Source: Pseudomonas sp. ACN8 (lineage in GTDB: Bacteria > Pseudomonadota > Gammaproteobacteria > Pseudomonadales > Pseudomonadaceae). From it: a stretch of DNA of 62,899 nucleotides. A program made the position numbers and the translations under genes. The notes under the pieces were generated by a model. The model ran no database searches and was not told the DNA's origin. It was given only the letters and a program-made list of their open reading frames with translations. The stretch is taken from the NCBI RefSeq assembly GCF_002303925.1, contig NZ_MRCS01000041.1, positions 1 through 62,899 of the forward strand, read 5' to 3'. The number at the start of each line of letters is the position of its first letter. Position 1 is the first letter of the stretch. Shown piece by piece: positions 1 through 7,653 of this stretch.

Positions 1-12
1 CCCGCGATCCCT

Positions 13-37
13 TTAGGAGTGAGCCTGCTCGCGATTG
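13..37. repeat. Partial REP element
   Basis: A single REP arm (GAGTGAGCCTGCTCGCGATT) at the left edge of the window, matching the arms of the doublets found throughout. Its partner would lie outside the window. Confidence 0.7.
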
Positions 38-48
38 GCGGTAGTCGC

Positions 49-363
49 TTAAGCGCTGACCTTGAGCCCAACGAGTCCGCTAATGATCAACGCCACACTC
101 GCCAACCGCACCAGCGCCATGGATTCGCCAAACAGAATGATCCCGGCGATCACCGTGCCCACGGCGCCGACCCCGGTCCAGATTGCATAGGCCGTACCCA
201 GCGGCAATTCCTTCATTGCAAGGCCGAGCAAGCCAAGGCTGATCGCCATGGCCGCAACGGTCAACACAGTGGGGAGCGGGCGGGTGAAGCCGTCGGTGTA
301 CTTGAGGCCGACGGCCCAGCCCACTTCGAACAGGCCGGCGAAAAACAGAATGATCCAGGACAT
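49..363 (-). CDS. gdx: SMR-family guanidinium exporter (SugE/Gdx)
   Basis: 104-residue inner-membrane protein of the small multidrug resistance family with four predicted helices. The membrane-embedded glutamate essential in SMR proteins is Glu13 (FAGLFEVGWAVGLKYT). Length and sequence fit the SugE branch, now named Gdx, which exports guanidinium in exchange for protons as an antiparallel dimer. I start at the ATG at 361-363. An in-frame ATG 12 bases upstream overlaps the GGAGG ribosome-binding site (369-373), so it is unlikely to be the start. A guanidine-II riboswitch lies directly upstream and supports guanidinium as the substrate. Confidence 0.93.
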   Translation of the reverse strand: MSWIILFFAGLFEVGWAVGLKYTDGFTRPLPTVLTVAAMAISLGLLGLAMKELPLGTAYAIWTGVGAVGTVIAGIILFGESMALVRLASVALIISGLVGLKVSA

Positions 364-383
364 GAAGACCTCCATCGTCTGAC

Positions 384-434
384 GGGGTCGTCCCCTGATT
401 AATGACTCGATCGAGCCGCGAGGTCGTCCTCGCG
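384..434 (-). promoter_or_regulatory. Guanidine-II (mini-ykkC) riboswitch
   Basis: On the minus strand the leader of the exporter gene holds two short hairpins, each capped by the tetraloop ACGA. The upstream one (417-434) is CGCGAGG-ACGA-CCTCGCG with a 7-bp stem. The downstream one (384-395) is GGGG-ACGA-CCCC. A 21-nt linker joins them, and the ribosome-binding site begins about 10 nt after the second. Paired ACGR-loop stems just before the ribosome-binding site are the defining features of the mini-ykkC class, which binds guanidinium and turns on translation. Confidence 0.92.
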
Positions 435-481
435 ATGGGCAATAGAGTGCCCAGCATTAACCCGGGGATCAAGTTTTTGAA

Positions 482-1447
482 TCAGTCAGTCGCCTGCTGT
501 GCAGCCATTTCCCGATCCTGTTTCTCGCTCATGCGGCGGAAATACGTGGAGAGCAATGCCCCGGAAATGTTGTGCCAGACACTGAACAGTGCACTTGGCA
601 CTGCCGCCAGCGGTGAGAAGTGTGCGCTCGCCAACGCGGCACCCAACCCGGAATTCTGCATGCCGACTTCCAGGGCCAGGGACTTGCGCTGGGCCAGAGG
701 CAGCTTGAACAGGCGCCCGGTGAAGTAACCCAGCAGGTAGCCGAAGCTGTTGTGCAGCATGACCACGGCCATGATCAACAGGCCGGACTCTGCGATCTTC
801 GCCTGGCTGGCGGCGACGACTGCGGTGACGATGATCACGATGCTGACCACCGATACCAGCGGCAACACGTCCACGGCGTGGCGAACCTTGTCGCCGAGCA
901 CCCGTTGGGCAACCACGCCCAGCACGATCGGCAACAGCACCACCTGCAGGATCGACCAGAACAACTCCATGAACGACACCGGCAACCAGGCCGAGGCCAG
1001 CAGCCAGATCAGCGCCGGCGTCAGCAGCGGGGCGAGGAGGGTGGTGACGGCGGCGATGGCTACCGACAGCGCCAGGTCGCCACGGGCCAGCCAGGTCATC
1101 ACGTTCGATGAGGTGCCGCTCGGGCAGCAGCCGACCAGAATCACGCCGACGGCGATTTCCGGTGGCAAGTGGAACGCCTGGCAAAGCAACCACGCCACGC
1201 CGGGCATGATCACGAAATGGGCAACCACGCCCAAGGCCACGCGCCATGGATGGCGAGCGACTTCGGCGAAGTCTTCGAGTTTGAGGGTCAGGCCCATGCC
1301 GAACATCACCAGCCCCAGCAAGGGCACGATGGCGCCCCTGAGGCCGAGGAACCACGCCGGCTGCAGAAACGCCACGACAGCGAAAATCAGTACCCAGTAA
1401 GCGAAGGTGTTGCCGACAAAACGACTCAATGCAGCCAGTGCGCGCAT
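482..1447 (-). CDS. Bile acid:sodium symporter (BASS) family transporter
   Basis: 321-residue hydrophobic protein with about nine to ten predicted transmembrane helices. The GMGLTLKLEDF and GCCPSGTSSNVMTWLARGD segments are characteristic of the BASS/SBF fold that couples Na+ to uptake of organic anions. The reading frame extends further upstream, but those codons are REP-derived, and AAGGA precedes the ATG at 1445-1447, so I start there. In bacteria this family carries varied organic acids, so the substrate is not predictable from sequence. The gene stands alone between the exporter and a REP doublet. Confidence 0.82.
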   Translation of the reverse strand: MRALAALSRFVGNTFAYWVLIFAVVAFLQPAWFLGLRGAIVPLLGLVMFGMGLTLKLEDFAEVARHPWRVALGVVAHFVIMPGVAWLLCQAFHLPPEIAVGVILVGCCPSGTSSNVMTWLARGDLALSVAIAAVTTLLAPLLTPALIWLLASAWLPVSFMELFWSILQVVLLPIVLGVVAQRVLGDKVRHAVDVLPLVSVVSIVIIVTAVVAASQAKIAESGLLIMAVVMLHNSFGYLLGYFTGRLFKLPLAQRKSLALEVGMQNSGLGAALASAHFSPLAAVPSALFSVWHNISGALLSTYFRRMSEKQDREMAAQQATD

Positions 1448-1485
1448 GGCTTGATCCTTTTTTATAAGTAGCATCACTAAACCAA

Positions 1486-1575
1486 TGTAGGAGCGAGCCT
1501 GCTCGCGATTGCGGACTGACATTCAACAATGATGCTGACTGACATTCCGCTATCGCGAGCAGGCTCGCTCCTACA
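1486..1575. repeat. REP doublet
   Basis: Two inverted REP arms (GGAGCGAGCCTGCTCGCGAT and its complement) flank a spacer related to TTCAACAATGATGCTGACTGAC. It sits between the starts/ends of two minus-strand genes. Confidence 0.9.
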
Positions 1576-1594
1576 ATTTGGACATCGCCAGGGT

Positions 1595-2515
1595 TTAGAT
1601 GCCCTGCGGAGTCTCTTCGCCGCCCAGCGCTTCAACCAGCGCCGGCAGGAAGTCGCCGAAGGTCAGCATCATCAGGGTGAAGCTGGCGTCCAGTTGGCCC
1701 AGGGCTTCGTCGCCGCCGTCCTGTTCGGCCTGGTCTTGCAGCAGGTCTTCGAACTTCAGGCGCTTGACCACCATTTTGTCGTCGAGGACGAACGACAGTT
1801 TGTCCTGCCAGGCCAGGGACAGTTGAGTGACCACTTTGCCGGTGCTCAGGTGCAACTGGATTTCTTCGCTGGTCAGGTCCTGGCGCTTGCAACGCACGAT
1901 GCCACCGTCTTCGTGGGTGTCGCGCAGTTCGCACTCGTCCAGCACAAAGAAATCGTCCGCGGCTTTCTGGGTGGTAACCCACTCAGTCATGGTTGCGGTC
2001 GGGGACATCTTCACGGTCAGCGGGCGCACCGGCAGGGTGCCGATCACTTCACGCAGGGTCGACAGCAAGTCTTCGGCGCGTTTCGGGCTGGCCGAGTTGA
2101 CCAGAATCAGGCCCTGTTTCGGCGCGATGGCGGCGAAGGTCGACGAGCGACGGATAAAGGCGCGGGGCAGGAAGGCCTGGATGATTTCATCCTTGATCTG
2201 ATCGCGTTCCTTCTTATAGACCTTGCGCATTTGCTCGGCTTCGATCTCTTCGACCTTTTCCTTGACCGCGTCACGCACGACGCTGCCCGGCAAAATACGT
2301 TCTTCCTTGCGCGCGGACACCAGCAGGAAGTCACCGCTGACGTGCACCAGTGGCGCATCTTCGCCTTTGCCGAACGGCGCGACGAAACCGTAGGTGGTCA
2401 ACTCCTGGCTTGCACATGGGCGCGCCAGTTTGGTGGCCAGTGCAGTTTCCAACGCCTCGGCATCAACAGGCAGATCTTGGGTCAGGCGATAGATAAGCAG
2501 GTTTTTGAACCACAT
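1595..2515 (-). CDS. rdgC: Recombination-associated protein RdgC
   Basis: 306-residue protein that matches RdgC along its whole length, from MWFKNLLIYRLTQ to a C-terminal acidic region and FGDFLPALVEALGG. RdgC is a ring-shaped dimeric DNA-binding protein, associated with the nucleoid, that limits RecA filament formation. The ATG at 2513-2515 gives the family's usual N-terminus; an upstream in-frame start would add eight atypical residues. It is monocistronic, with a REP doublet downstream and the tRNA promoter on the other side. Confidence 0.95.
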   Translation of the reverse strand: MWFKNLLIYRLTQDLPVDAEALETALATKLARPCASQELTTYGFVAPFGKGEDAPLVHVSGDFLLVSARKEERILPGSVVRDAVKEKVEEIEAEQMRKVYKKERDQIKDEIIQAFLPRAFIRRSSTFAAIAPKQGLILVNSASPKRAEDLLSTLREVIGTLPVRPLTVKMSPTATMTEWVTTQKAADDFFVLDECELRDTHEDGGIVRCKRQDLTSEEIQLHLSTGKVVTQLSLAWQDKLSFVLDDKMVVKRLKFEDLLQDQAEQDGGDEALGQLDASFTLMMLTFGDFLPALVEALGGEETPQGI

Positions 2516-2625
2516 GGGGTGAGTCTCTCCTTTATACAAAGGGGGGCATTATTGTCTTCGCCGTGCCATAGGCCAACCTTTCTCTAAGCCTTTGGAAGGG
2601 CTCGGAAAATTATTTTAAAAAGTGC

Positions 2626-2654
2626 TTGCCAGAGGTTGGGTCGCTCCGTAGAAT
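2626..2654 (+). promoter_or_regulatory. Sigma-70 promoter of first tRNA unit
   Basis: TTGCCA (2626-2631), a 17-base spacer and TAGAAT (2649-2654), followed by the GC-rich discriminator GCGCGCC typical of stringently controlled stable-RNA promoters. The tRNA begins about 14 bases after the expected start site. Confidence 0.8.
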
Positions 2655-2674
2655 GCGCGCCACACCGAAGCGAA

Positions 2675-2750
2675 GGGTGATTAGCTCAGCTGGGAGAGCG
2701 TCTGCCTTACAAGCAGAATGTCGGCGGTTCGATCCCGTCATCACCCACCA
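2675..2750 (+). tRNA. tRNA-Val (anticodon TAC)
   Basis: 76-nt cloverleaf. The acceptor arms GGGTGAT/ATCACCC pair fully, the T loop is TTCGATC, the anticodon loop is CTTACAA (anticodon TAC, reading GTA) and the ACCA end is encoded. It is co-transcribed with the tRNA-Asp 19 bases downstream, and an identical copy lies at 3046-3121. Confidence 0.97.
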
Positions 2751-2769
2751 TTCGTTTTCAGTGTTACGC

Positions 2770-2846
2770 GCAGCGGTAGTTCAGTCGGTTAGAATACCGG
2801 CCTGTCACGCCGGGGGTCGCGGGTTCGAGTCCCGTCCGCTGCGCCA
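2770..2846 (+). tRNA. tRNA-Asp (anticodon GTC)
   Basis: 77-nt cloverleaf. Acceptor arms GCAGCGG/CCGCTGC, anticodon loop CTGTCAC (GTC), discriminator G and encoded CCA. Second gene of the Val-Asp unit, identical to the copy at 3141-3217. Confidence 0.97.
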
Positions 2847-2887
2847 TATTCGGTAACCTGGAACACTGAACGCCAGGTCACCACGGG

Positions 2888-2912
2888 AAAGCCCGCTTAG
2901 GCGGGCTTTTTT
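2888..2912 (+). terminator. Rho-independent terminator of first tRNA unit
   Basis: AAGCCCGC-TTAG-GCGGGCTT hairpin followed by a T run, 42 bases after the tRNA-Asp. Confidence 0.92.
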
Positions 2913-2994
2913 CTGCCTAAAGTTTGACTGTTGTTCCTGTGGGTTGCATCGTTTCACCGGGTTTTTAGATTTTTTGAAAAAAACTTCAAATAAA

Positions 2995-3024
2995 TCAACA
3001 CTTTATAAAAACCTGTGGCATAAT
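2995..3024 (+). promoter_or_regulatory. Probable promoter of second tRNA unit
   Basis: TCAACA (2995-3000), an 18-base spacer and CATAAT (3019-3024) in an AT-rich block, followed by GTGCCCCGC, again a GC-rich discriminator. The -35 match is only 4 of 6. This gives the second tRNA pair its own promoter. Confidence 0.6.
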
Positions 3025-3045
3025 GTGCCCCGCAACGAAGGTAAA

Positions 3046-3121
3046 GGGTGATTAGCTCAGCTGGGAGAGCGTCTGCCTTACAAGCAGAATGTCGGCGGTT
3101 CGATCCCGTCATCACCCACCA
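3046..3121 (+). tRNA. tRNA-Val (anticodon TAC), second copy
   Basis: Identical in sequence to the tRNA at 2675-2750, including the CTTACAA anticodon loop and the encoded ACCA end. First gene of the duplicated Val-Asp unit. Confidence 0.97.
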
Positions 3122-3140
3122 CTTACTTTCAACGCTACGC

Positions 3141-3217
3141 GCAGCGGTAGTTCAGTCGGTTAGAATACCGGCCTGTCACGCCGGGGGTCGCGGGTTCGAG
3201 TCCCGTCCGCTGCGCCA
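3141..3217 (+). tRNA. tRNA-Asp (anticodon GTC), second copy
   Basis: Identical to the tRNA at 2770-2846. The roughly 40 bases after it are also nearly identical to those after the first copy, indicating segmental duplication or gene conversion. Confidence 0.97.
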
Positions 3218-3257
3218 TATTCGGTAACCTGGAACACTGAACGCCAGGTCACCACAG

Positions 3258-3282
3258 AAAGCCCGCCTTGTGCGGGCTTTTT
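3258..3282 (+). terminator. Rho-independent terminator of second tRNA unit
   Basis: AAAGCCCGC-CTTGT-GCGGGCTTTTT hairpin with T tail, a slightly diverged copy of the terminator at 2888-2912. Confidence 0.9.
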
Positions 3283-3312
3283 GCTGTCCGGGATTTGGCT
3301 TTCCTCGCTCTG

Positions 3313-3412
3313 TGTAGGAGCGAGCTTGCTCGCGAAGGTCGTGAACGATAACGCGTAAATTCAGGTGCCCAGTGGCGGCCATGAGTTTTTCGCGAGCAGG
3401 CTCGCTCCTACA
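3313..3412. repeat. REP doublet overlapping a stop codon
   Basis: Inverted REP arms (GGAGCGAGCTTGCTCGCGAA ... TCGCGAGCAGGCTCGCTCCT) around a spacer of the AACGATAACGCG type. The right arm supplies the TAG stop codon (3408-3410) of the catalase-like gene. Confidence 0.88.
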
Positions 3413-4544
3413 GTTCGGCATTGCGGGCGTGCCGGTAGTCACTGACGGCTTCGTAGACGGCCTTGCGCAGGCGATTGATCCCGCCGATGGGGCGGTGCGC
3501 CTCGACGCCAAACCAGGGATTGAACGACTGGTTGTCGCATTGCAGGTTCAGCGCCGGTGTATCGAAGTCCTGCGCCGGCACTTTGATTCGCGCCACTGTC
3601 TCGAAGGGCGCATCGCTTTCACGCCACTCAATGCTGGTGTCTTCAATCGGCATGTACTTGTTGGCGTTCTGTCGCTGGATTTGCAAGGCGAAACACGCCG
3701 GCACACGGTCAGTCGACAGCTGTTGGTTCAGCGCATTGCGCAGAAAGTTCGGCAGCTTGCGATTCTGTTCCGGCAGGTAGTAGGCCGGGCAGCTATCCGG
3801 ATCGGGCATGACCCGGAACTTCGCATTGGCTTCACCGAACTTGTAGGGTGAAACCGAAAAATACGTCGTCTGGGTCGGGCTCGACGGGGCGGGGGCCAGT
3901 GTCGCCAGGGCAATGAACAGGTGGCGAACCTGCCACGTGCGTGGATCCCGGCCGGGGAAGAAGGCCATCATCTTTTTACCGTCGGCCTGGGCGGCGACGT
4001 TCTGACGGTATTCGGCGACATTACTGACAAAGAAGTTCGGGTGGCTGAACATCACAAAGTCCTGTTCGCTTCGCCCCTGCTGATCGCTCAACAGTTGCTT
4101 GCCCGGCACATCGAACAGTTTGATCGCCATGCCCCGGGCATCGCGGATGCTGTCGAACTGCGGGTAGGCATTGCCGTTGGACAGCCGCATCGTCGCTTGC
4201 CAGGTTTTGCCCGGCTCGCTGAACACGCCCTGGCGCAGTTCGCCTGGCAATTCCGGCAGCACCTGAACTTCGGCCTTCACACAGCCGTGGGCCTTGGCAT
4301 GGGCGTCGCGCAAATAGCGGGTGCTTTCACGGTGCTGATCGACGATGCGCACGGCGGTCTGGATGATGTCCCGGGTCATCGCGGCTTCGTTGTCCGCAAT
4401 CAACTCCTGCGTCGAGACCGGCCCGCGCTGCTGCCAGGCAAACCAGGCGCTGGCCAGGGCCCAGCCAAGCACGCCGAGACCCAGTAACCACAGCAACAGC
4501 TTGCCGAGAAAGGCGCCCAGGCGCAGCCAAAGTGTAATCAGCAT
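3408..4544 (-). CDS. Membrane-anchored catalase-like protein
   Basis: 378-residue protein. An N-terminal membrane helix (about residues 5-30) is followed by a catalase-fold region of the small catalase-like (SrpA-type) group. RDAHAKAHGCVKAEV fits the distal-histidine segment, SNGNAYPQFDSIRDARGMAIKLFDVPG fits the conserved core, and HRPIGGINRLRKAVY lies near the C-terminus. I do not see the canonical proximal-tyrosine motif RLFxYxDT, so haem ligation and true catalase activity are uncertain. It is probably anchored facing the periplasm. It starts 28 bases after the di-heme cytochrome gene and is probably co-transcribed with it. The stop codon lies inside a REP arm. Confidence 0.8.
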   Translation of the reverse strand: MLITLWLRLGAFLGKLLLWLLGLGVLGWALASAWFAWQQRGPVSTQELIADNEAAMTRDIIQTAVRIVDQHRESTRYLRDAHAKAHGCVKAEVQVLPELPGELRQGVFSEPGKTWQATMRLSNGNAYPQFDSIRDARGMAIKLFDVPGKQLLSDQQGRSEQDFVMFSHPNFFVSNVAEYRQNVAAQADGKKMMAFFPGRDPRTWQVRHLFIALATLAPAPSSPTQTTYFSVSPYKFGEANAKFRVMPDPDSCPAYYLPEQNRKLPNFLRNALNQQLSTDRVPACFALQIQRQNANKYMPIEDTSIEWRESDAPFETVARIKVPAQDFDTPALNLQCDNQSFNPWFGVEAHRPIGGINRLRKAVYEAVSDYRHARNAEL

Positions 4545-4572
4545 GGGAAAGTCCTTTTGACTGAGGTGGTGG

Positions 4573-6375
4573 TCATGGCAATTGCGCTTCCAGCGGGCCG
4601 CCCAGCACTTTCAGGTATTCCAGCAGGGCCCAGCGTTCTTGCGGCTGCAACCCGCGGCCGATTACACCATTGCCGAGTTTGCCGGCGCGGAATTCATGGC
4701 CACTGTTGTGGTTGCCGGTGATTCGCGTATCGAACAGAAATCCGTTGGTAAAGGCTTCGGTGCGATAGCCCAGGTGTCCCGGGTCGTATTCGAACGTGCC
4801 TTTATAGAACGTGGTCGCACGCTCATCCTGAGGCGACAGCAATTGATAAAGGCTCGGCACCGAACCGTTGTGCAGGAACGGCGGTGTCGCCCATACACCC
4901 GCCAATGGCCTGGCCTTGTACGAACGCAACTCGCGCACACCGATTGGCAGGCCGAAACCGTCCATTAAAGGACGCTCAGCAGGGGTGACATTGGCGTCTT
5001 GATACGCGCGGTCCCGGACAAATGCGGTGACGTAGGCCAGCCCCTTGGCCACGGACATCTTGCTCAGGTCCAGTGGTTCGTCGGGTTTTGGCTCGACATC
5101 GAGTTTTTCCAGTTCCGCCTGCTTCCATTGCAGCGCTGTCAGGTCGAAGCGGTGGTCAGCGATGTTGTTGGCCGCGCCGGGGTCGGTGCCGATGTAATCC
5201 ACCGGGAGCATTTTCAGGTGCTGAACGTATCGCCCCTCGCCCTGGGTGGTGCGCGGTACATGACAACCTGCGCAGTTTTCGGCGAACAAGGCGCGCCCCT
5301 TGGCTGCCAGGGGTTTGTCGACCGCGCCCAACAGTTCTTCCGGCCAGGCTGGAGGCGCGAGTCGTTGCAGGGTTTGTTCGATCAGGTGCAGATCGCGCAC
5401 GCGGACACTGGAGGGATAGCGGGCATCGCCCGTCAGCGGCTGGCCGTTCTTGTCGAAGAAGTTCAGCGTGGCACCGACGCCCAGCGCCTCGCCGATGTTG
5501 CGGGCCATCGGTTGTTTTGCCGAGCCGTTCCACTGCACCCATTCGAACGTCCACATGTCCCACAACTGCGGATAATCGACCGGGGCATTGGCTACGCGGT
5601 AGTTGTCGGGGGATATCGCATCACCGAAGCTGGCATTGGCGATGCGCCCGAAGGCGTCTGTGCGCCCCGGGCCTTCCTCGGTCGGATAGAGCCCGCGATG
5701 GGTGTCGTTCCAGGCCACCTTGAGGAAGGTGTCCAGTGAAGATTTGAAATCTTTGCGCAACTGTTGGTGGCGCGTCTCGTAGTCCTGACCGAGCACGTTG
5801 CGTGCGAAGCGTTCGAATTTCCACGGGTTGTAGTAAGTGGAGGCGAGGCTGGCCACCAGGGCCTGTCCGAAACTGCCCCCTTTGAGCGTAGGAACACTGG
5901 ACGGCAGCACATGCTGCGCCGAGCCGCCGTCGATACGCACGGCCTGGCCCTTGAAACGCAGTTCACCGGTGTGACAGGCCGCGCAGGTGATATCCAGAAA
6001 CACATCCGGGCTCCCCGCGTTCTGGTGCCGGGTAAAGCCTGCGGGGAGGTTGCCAGGGTTGTTCGGTATCGGTTTCTGGCCGGGGTCCACCAGGAAACCG
6101 AAGCGGGCGAGGTATTCGGGGGCGGCGAATCGTTGTTGCGAGAAGGGCAGTTCGAGGGCGGTGAACCAGTCGTAGCGCAAGCCTTTGACCTGAGTGCCCT
6201 GGGGGGTGAGGTAATAGGTCTCGCGATCGGCGGCGCTCCATTGCTCCAGGTAATGCACCTGTTGTGCAGGCGACCAGGCCGGCAGCTTCGGGTTGGCGAC
6301 GTAGTAAAGCACCACGGCCATGATCAGCCCGAGCAGTACTGTGATGAGAACCAGCAAGCGAAGGAAGAGGCGCAA
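4573..6375 (-). CDS. Di-heme c-type cytochrome, peroxidase-like
   Basis: 600-residue protein with an N-terminal membrane anchor (residues about 5-26) and two c-type haem sites, CAACH at 131-135 and CAGCH at 368-372. The spacing and overall sequence fit the large di-heme cytochrome group related to cytochrome c peroxidase and RoxA rather than the roughly 330-residue bacterial peroxidases. It would act in the periplasm. The start codon is TTG, preceded by AAGGACG. The catalase-like gene follows after 28 bases, so the two probably act together in peroxide or organic peroxide chemistry, which is an inference from pairing. Confidence 0.82.
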   Translation of the reverse strand: MRLFLRLLVLITVLLGLIMAVVLYYVANPKLPAWSPAQQVHYLEQWSAADRETYYLTPQGTQVKGLRYDWFTALELPFSQQRFAAPEYLARFGFLVDPGQKPIPNNPGNLPAGFTRHQNAGSPDVFLDITCAACHTGELRFKGQAVRIDGGSAQHVLPSSVPTLKGGSFGQALVASLASTYYNPWKFERFARNVLGQDYETRHQQLRKDFKSSLDTFLKVAWNDTHRGLYPTEEGPGRTDAFGRIANASFGDAISPDNYRVANAPVDYPQLWDMWTFEWVQWNGSAKQPMARNIGEALGVGATLNFFDKNGQPLTGDARYPSSVRVRDLHLIEQTLQRLAPPAWPEELLGAVDKPLAAKGRALFAENCAGCHVPRTTQGEGRYVQHLKMLPVDYIGTDPGAANNIADHRFDLTALQWKQAELEKLDVEPKPDEPLDLSKMSVAKGLAYVTAFVRDRAYQDANVTPAERPLMDGFGLPIGVRELRSYKARPLAGVWATPPFLHNGSVPSLYQLLSPQDERATTFYKGTFEYDPGHLGYRTEAFTNGFLFDTRITGNHNSGHEFRAGKLGNGVIGRGLQPQERWALLEYLKVLGGPLEAQLP

Positions 6376-6644
6376 GATAAACGTCCTTGTCGAATGATCA
6401 TGCCGTTATGCCCGAGTACCCAGGATGCGGCAAGAGGCCATTACGCCAGATGTTGTAGGTTCAGGAATCGGCCTGCGTCGGATCAAGATGAAAGAAGCTT
6501 CATCAGCCGAATTGTGAAAAGCGTTTAAACACCTGAACTTATCAATTGTTTCCAGCTCTCATGCCGGTAGCCATTGGTCGTGGCGGCCTGATAAGCTCGC
6601 GGCTTTACTCGATTGCCCTTTAGGCGCATGAACAAGGAAATAGC

Positions 6645-7361
6645 ATGAAACAGCATCGGTTGGCGGCGGCGGTAGCCCTGGTTGGCCTGGTACTCGCGGG
6701 TTGTGACTCGCAGACCAGCGTAGAGCTGAAAACTCCGGCGCAAAAAGCTTCCTACGGCATTGGTCTGAACATGGGCAAGAGCCTGGCTCAGGAAGGCATG
6801 GATGACCTGGATTCCAAGGCTGTAGCCCAGGGCATCGAAGACGCCGTCGGCAAGAAAGAGCAGAAGCTCAAAGACGAAGAACTGGTCGAGGCGTTCGCCG
6901 CACTGCAAAAGCGTGCCGAAGAACGCATGGCCAAGATGAGCGAAGAGTCGGCAGCCGCCGGCAAGAAATTCCTCGAAGAAAATGGCAAGAAGCCTGGCGT
7001 GACCACCACCGCTTCGGGCTTGCAGTACGAAGTCGTGCAGAAAGCCGATGGCCCTCAGCCAAAGCCGACTGACGTAGTGACCGTTCACTACACCGGCAAG
7101 CTGACCAACGGCACCGTATTCGACAGTTCCGTCGAGCGTGGCAGCCCGATCGATCTGCCGGTCAGCGGTGTGATCCCGGGTTGGGTCGAAGGCCTGCAAC
7201 TGATGCACGTTGGCGAGAAGTACAAGCTGTACATTCCTGCTGACCTGGCTTACGGCGCTCAAAGCCCAAGCCCGGCGATTCCAGCCAACTCGGTGCTGGT
7301 ATTCGACCTGGAACTGCTGGCCATCAAGGATCCGGCAAAAGAAGACGCCGCTGCCAAGTAA
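6645..7361 (+). CDS. FKBP-type peptidyl-prolyl isomerase lipoprotein
   Basis: 238-residue lipoprotein. The signal peptide ends at the lipobox LAGC (Cys20). Residues about 27-110 form the helical dimerisation domain of Mip/FkpA-type proteins, and residues about 125-230 form the FKBP domain (VTVHYTGKLTNGTVFDSS, GVIPGWVEGLQLM, AYGAQSPSPAIPANS). It should catalyse proline isomerisation and act as a folding helper in the periplasm or at the outer membrane. The C-terminal tail is Lys/Ala-rich. AAGGAA precedes the ATG. The Asp after the lipid cysteine would favour inner-membrane retention by the E. coli rule, though the rule differs in Pseudomonas. Confidence 0.92.
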   Translation: MKQHRLAAAVALVGLVLAGCDSQTSVELKTPAQKASYGIGLNMGKSLAQEGMDDLDSKAVAQGIEDAVGKKEQKLKDEELVEAFAALQKRAEERMAKMSEESAAAGKKFLEENGKKPGVTTTASGLQYEVVQKADGPQPKPTDVVTVHYTGKLTNGTVFDSSVERGSPIDLPVSGVIPGWVEGLQLMHVGEKYKLYIPADLAYGAQSPSPAIPANSVLVFDLELLAIKDPAKEDAAAK

Positions 7362-7380
7362 CCAGCGCCTGCTTCGATAA

Positions 7381-7406
7381 CAACGCCTCGCTCATGCGGG
7401 GCGTTG
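7381..7406 (+). terminator. Hairpin after the FKBP gene
   Basis: CAACGCCTCGC-TCAT-GCGGGGCGTTG, an 11-bp stem 20 bases after the stop codon, with only a short T-containing tail. It is a probable but weak intrinsic terminator. Confidence 0.6.
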
Positions 7407-7610
7407 TTGCATCTGGCGTTCGGCGGGGGTAAACAAAACGAACAGACGCTCTAGGCCGGAGTCTTAGGCATAGTGGTGTTGGCGGTAGTCGCACAAGGCC
7501 GCCAAGTCAATGAAATTATGGGTTTTTTTTGATGAGTAAAAAACGCCCGATCTGAACGCAGACCTTGTAAAACGGGGCTTACAGCGATGAAAAGCAGCTC
7601 TGTTCACAAG

Positions 7611-7635
7611 GTTATCCACAATTTGTGTGGATAAC
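7611..7635. promoter_or_regulatory. Inverted pair of consensus DnaA boxes
   Basis: TTATCCACA (7612-7620) and its exact complement TGTGGATAA (7626-7634), separated by five bases. Both match the DnaA-box consensus TTATNCACA perfectly. A weaker box, CTGTTCACA, lies at 7600-7608. The pair is within 20 bases of the DUF1232 start codon, so DnaA binding could block its transcription or translation. The same bases can also form a 10-bp RNA hairpin. Confidence 0.7.
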
Positions 7636-7653
7636 ATTTCAACGGGAGGAATG

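Noticed and set aside
1486..1575. Reading REP doublets as a CRISPR array
   Set aside because: Units are inverted pairs scattered between genes over 60 kb, with no regular spacing, no unique spacers in tandem and no cas genes.
6628..6648. Six-codon upstream frame (MNKEIA) overlapping the FKBP start codon as ATGA
   Set aside because: It consists mainly of the FKBP ribosome-binding region, has no ribosome-binding site of its own, and one tiny frame of this kind is expected by chance.
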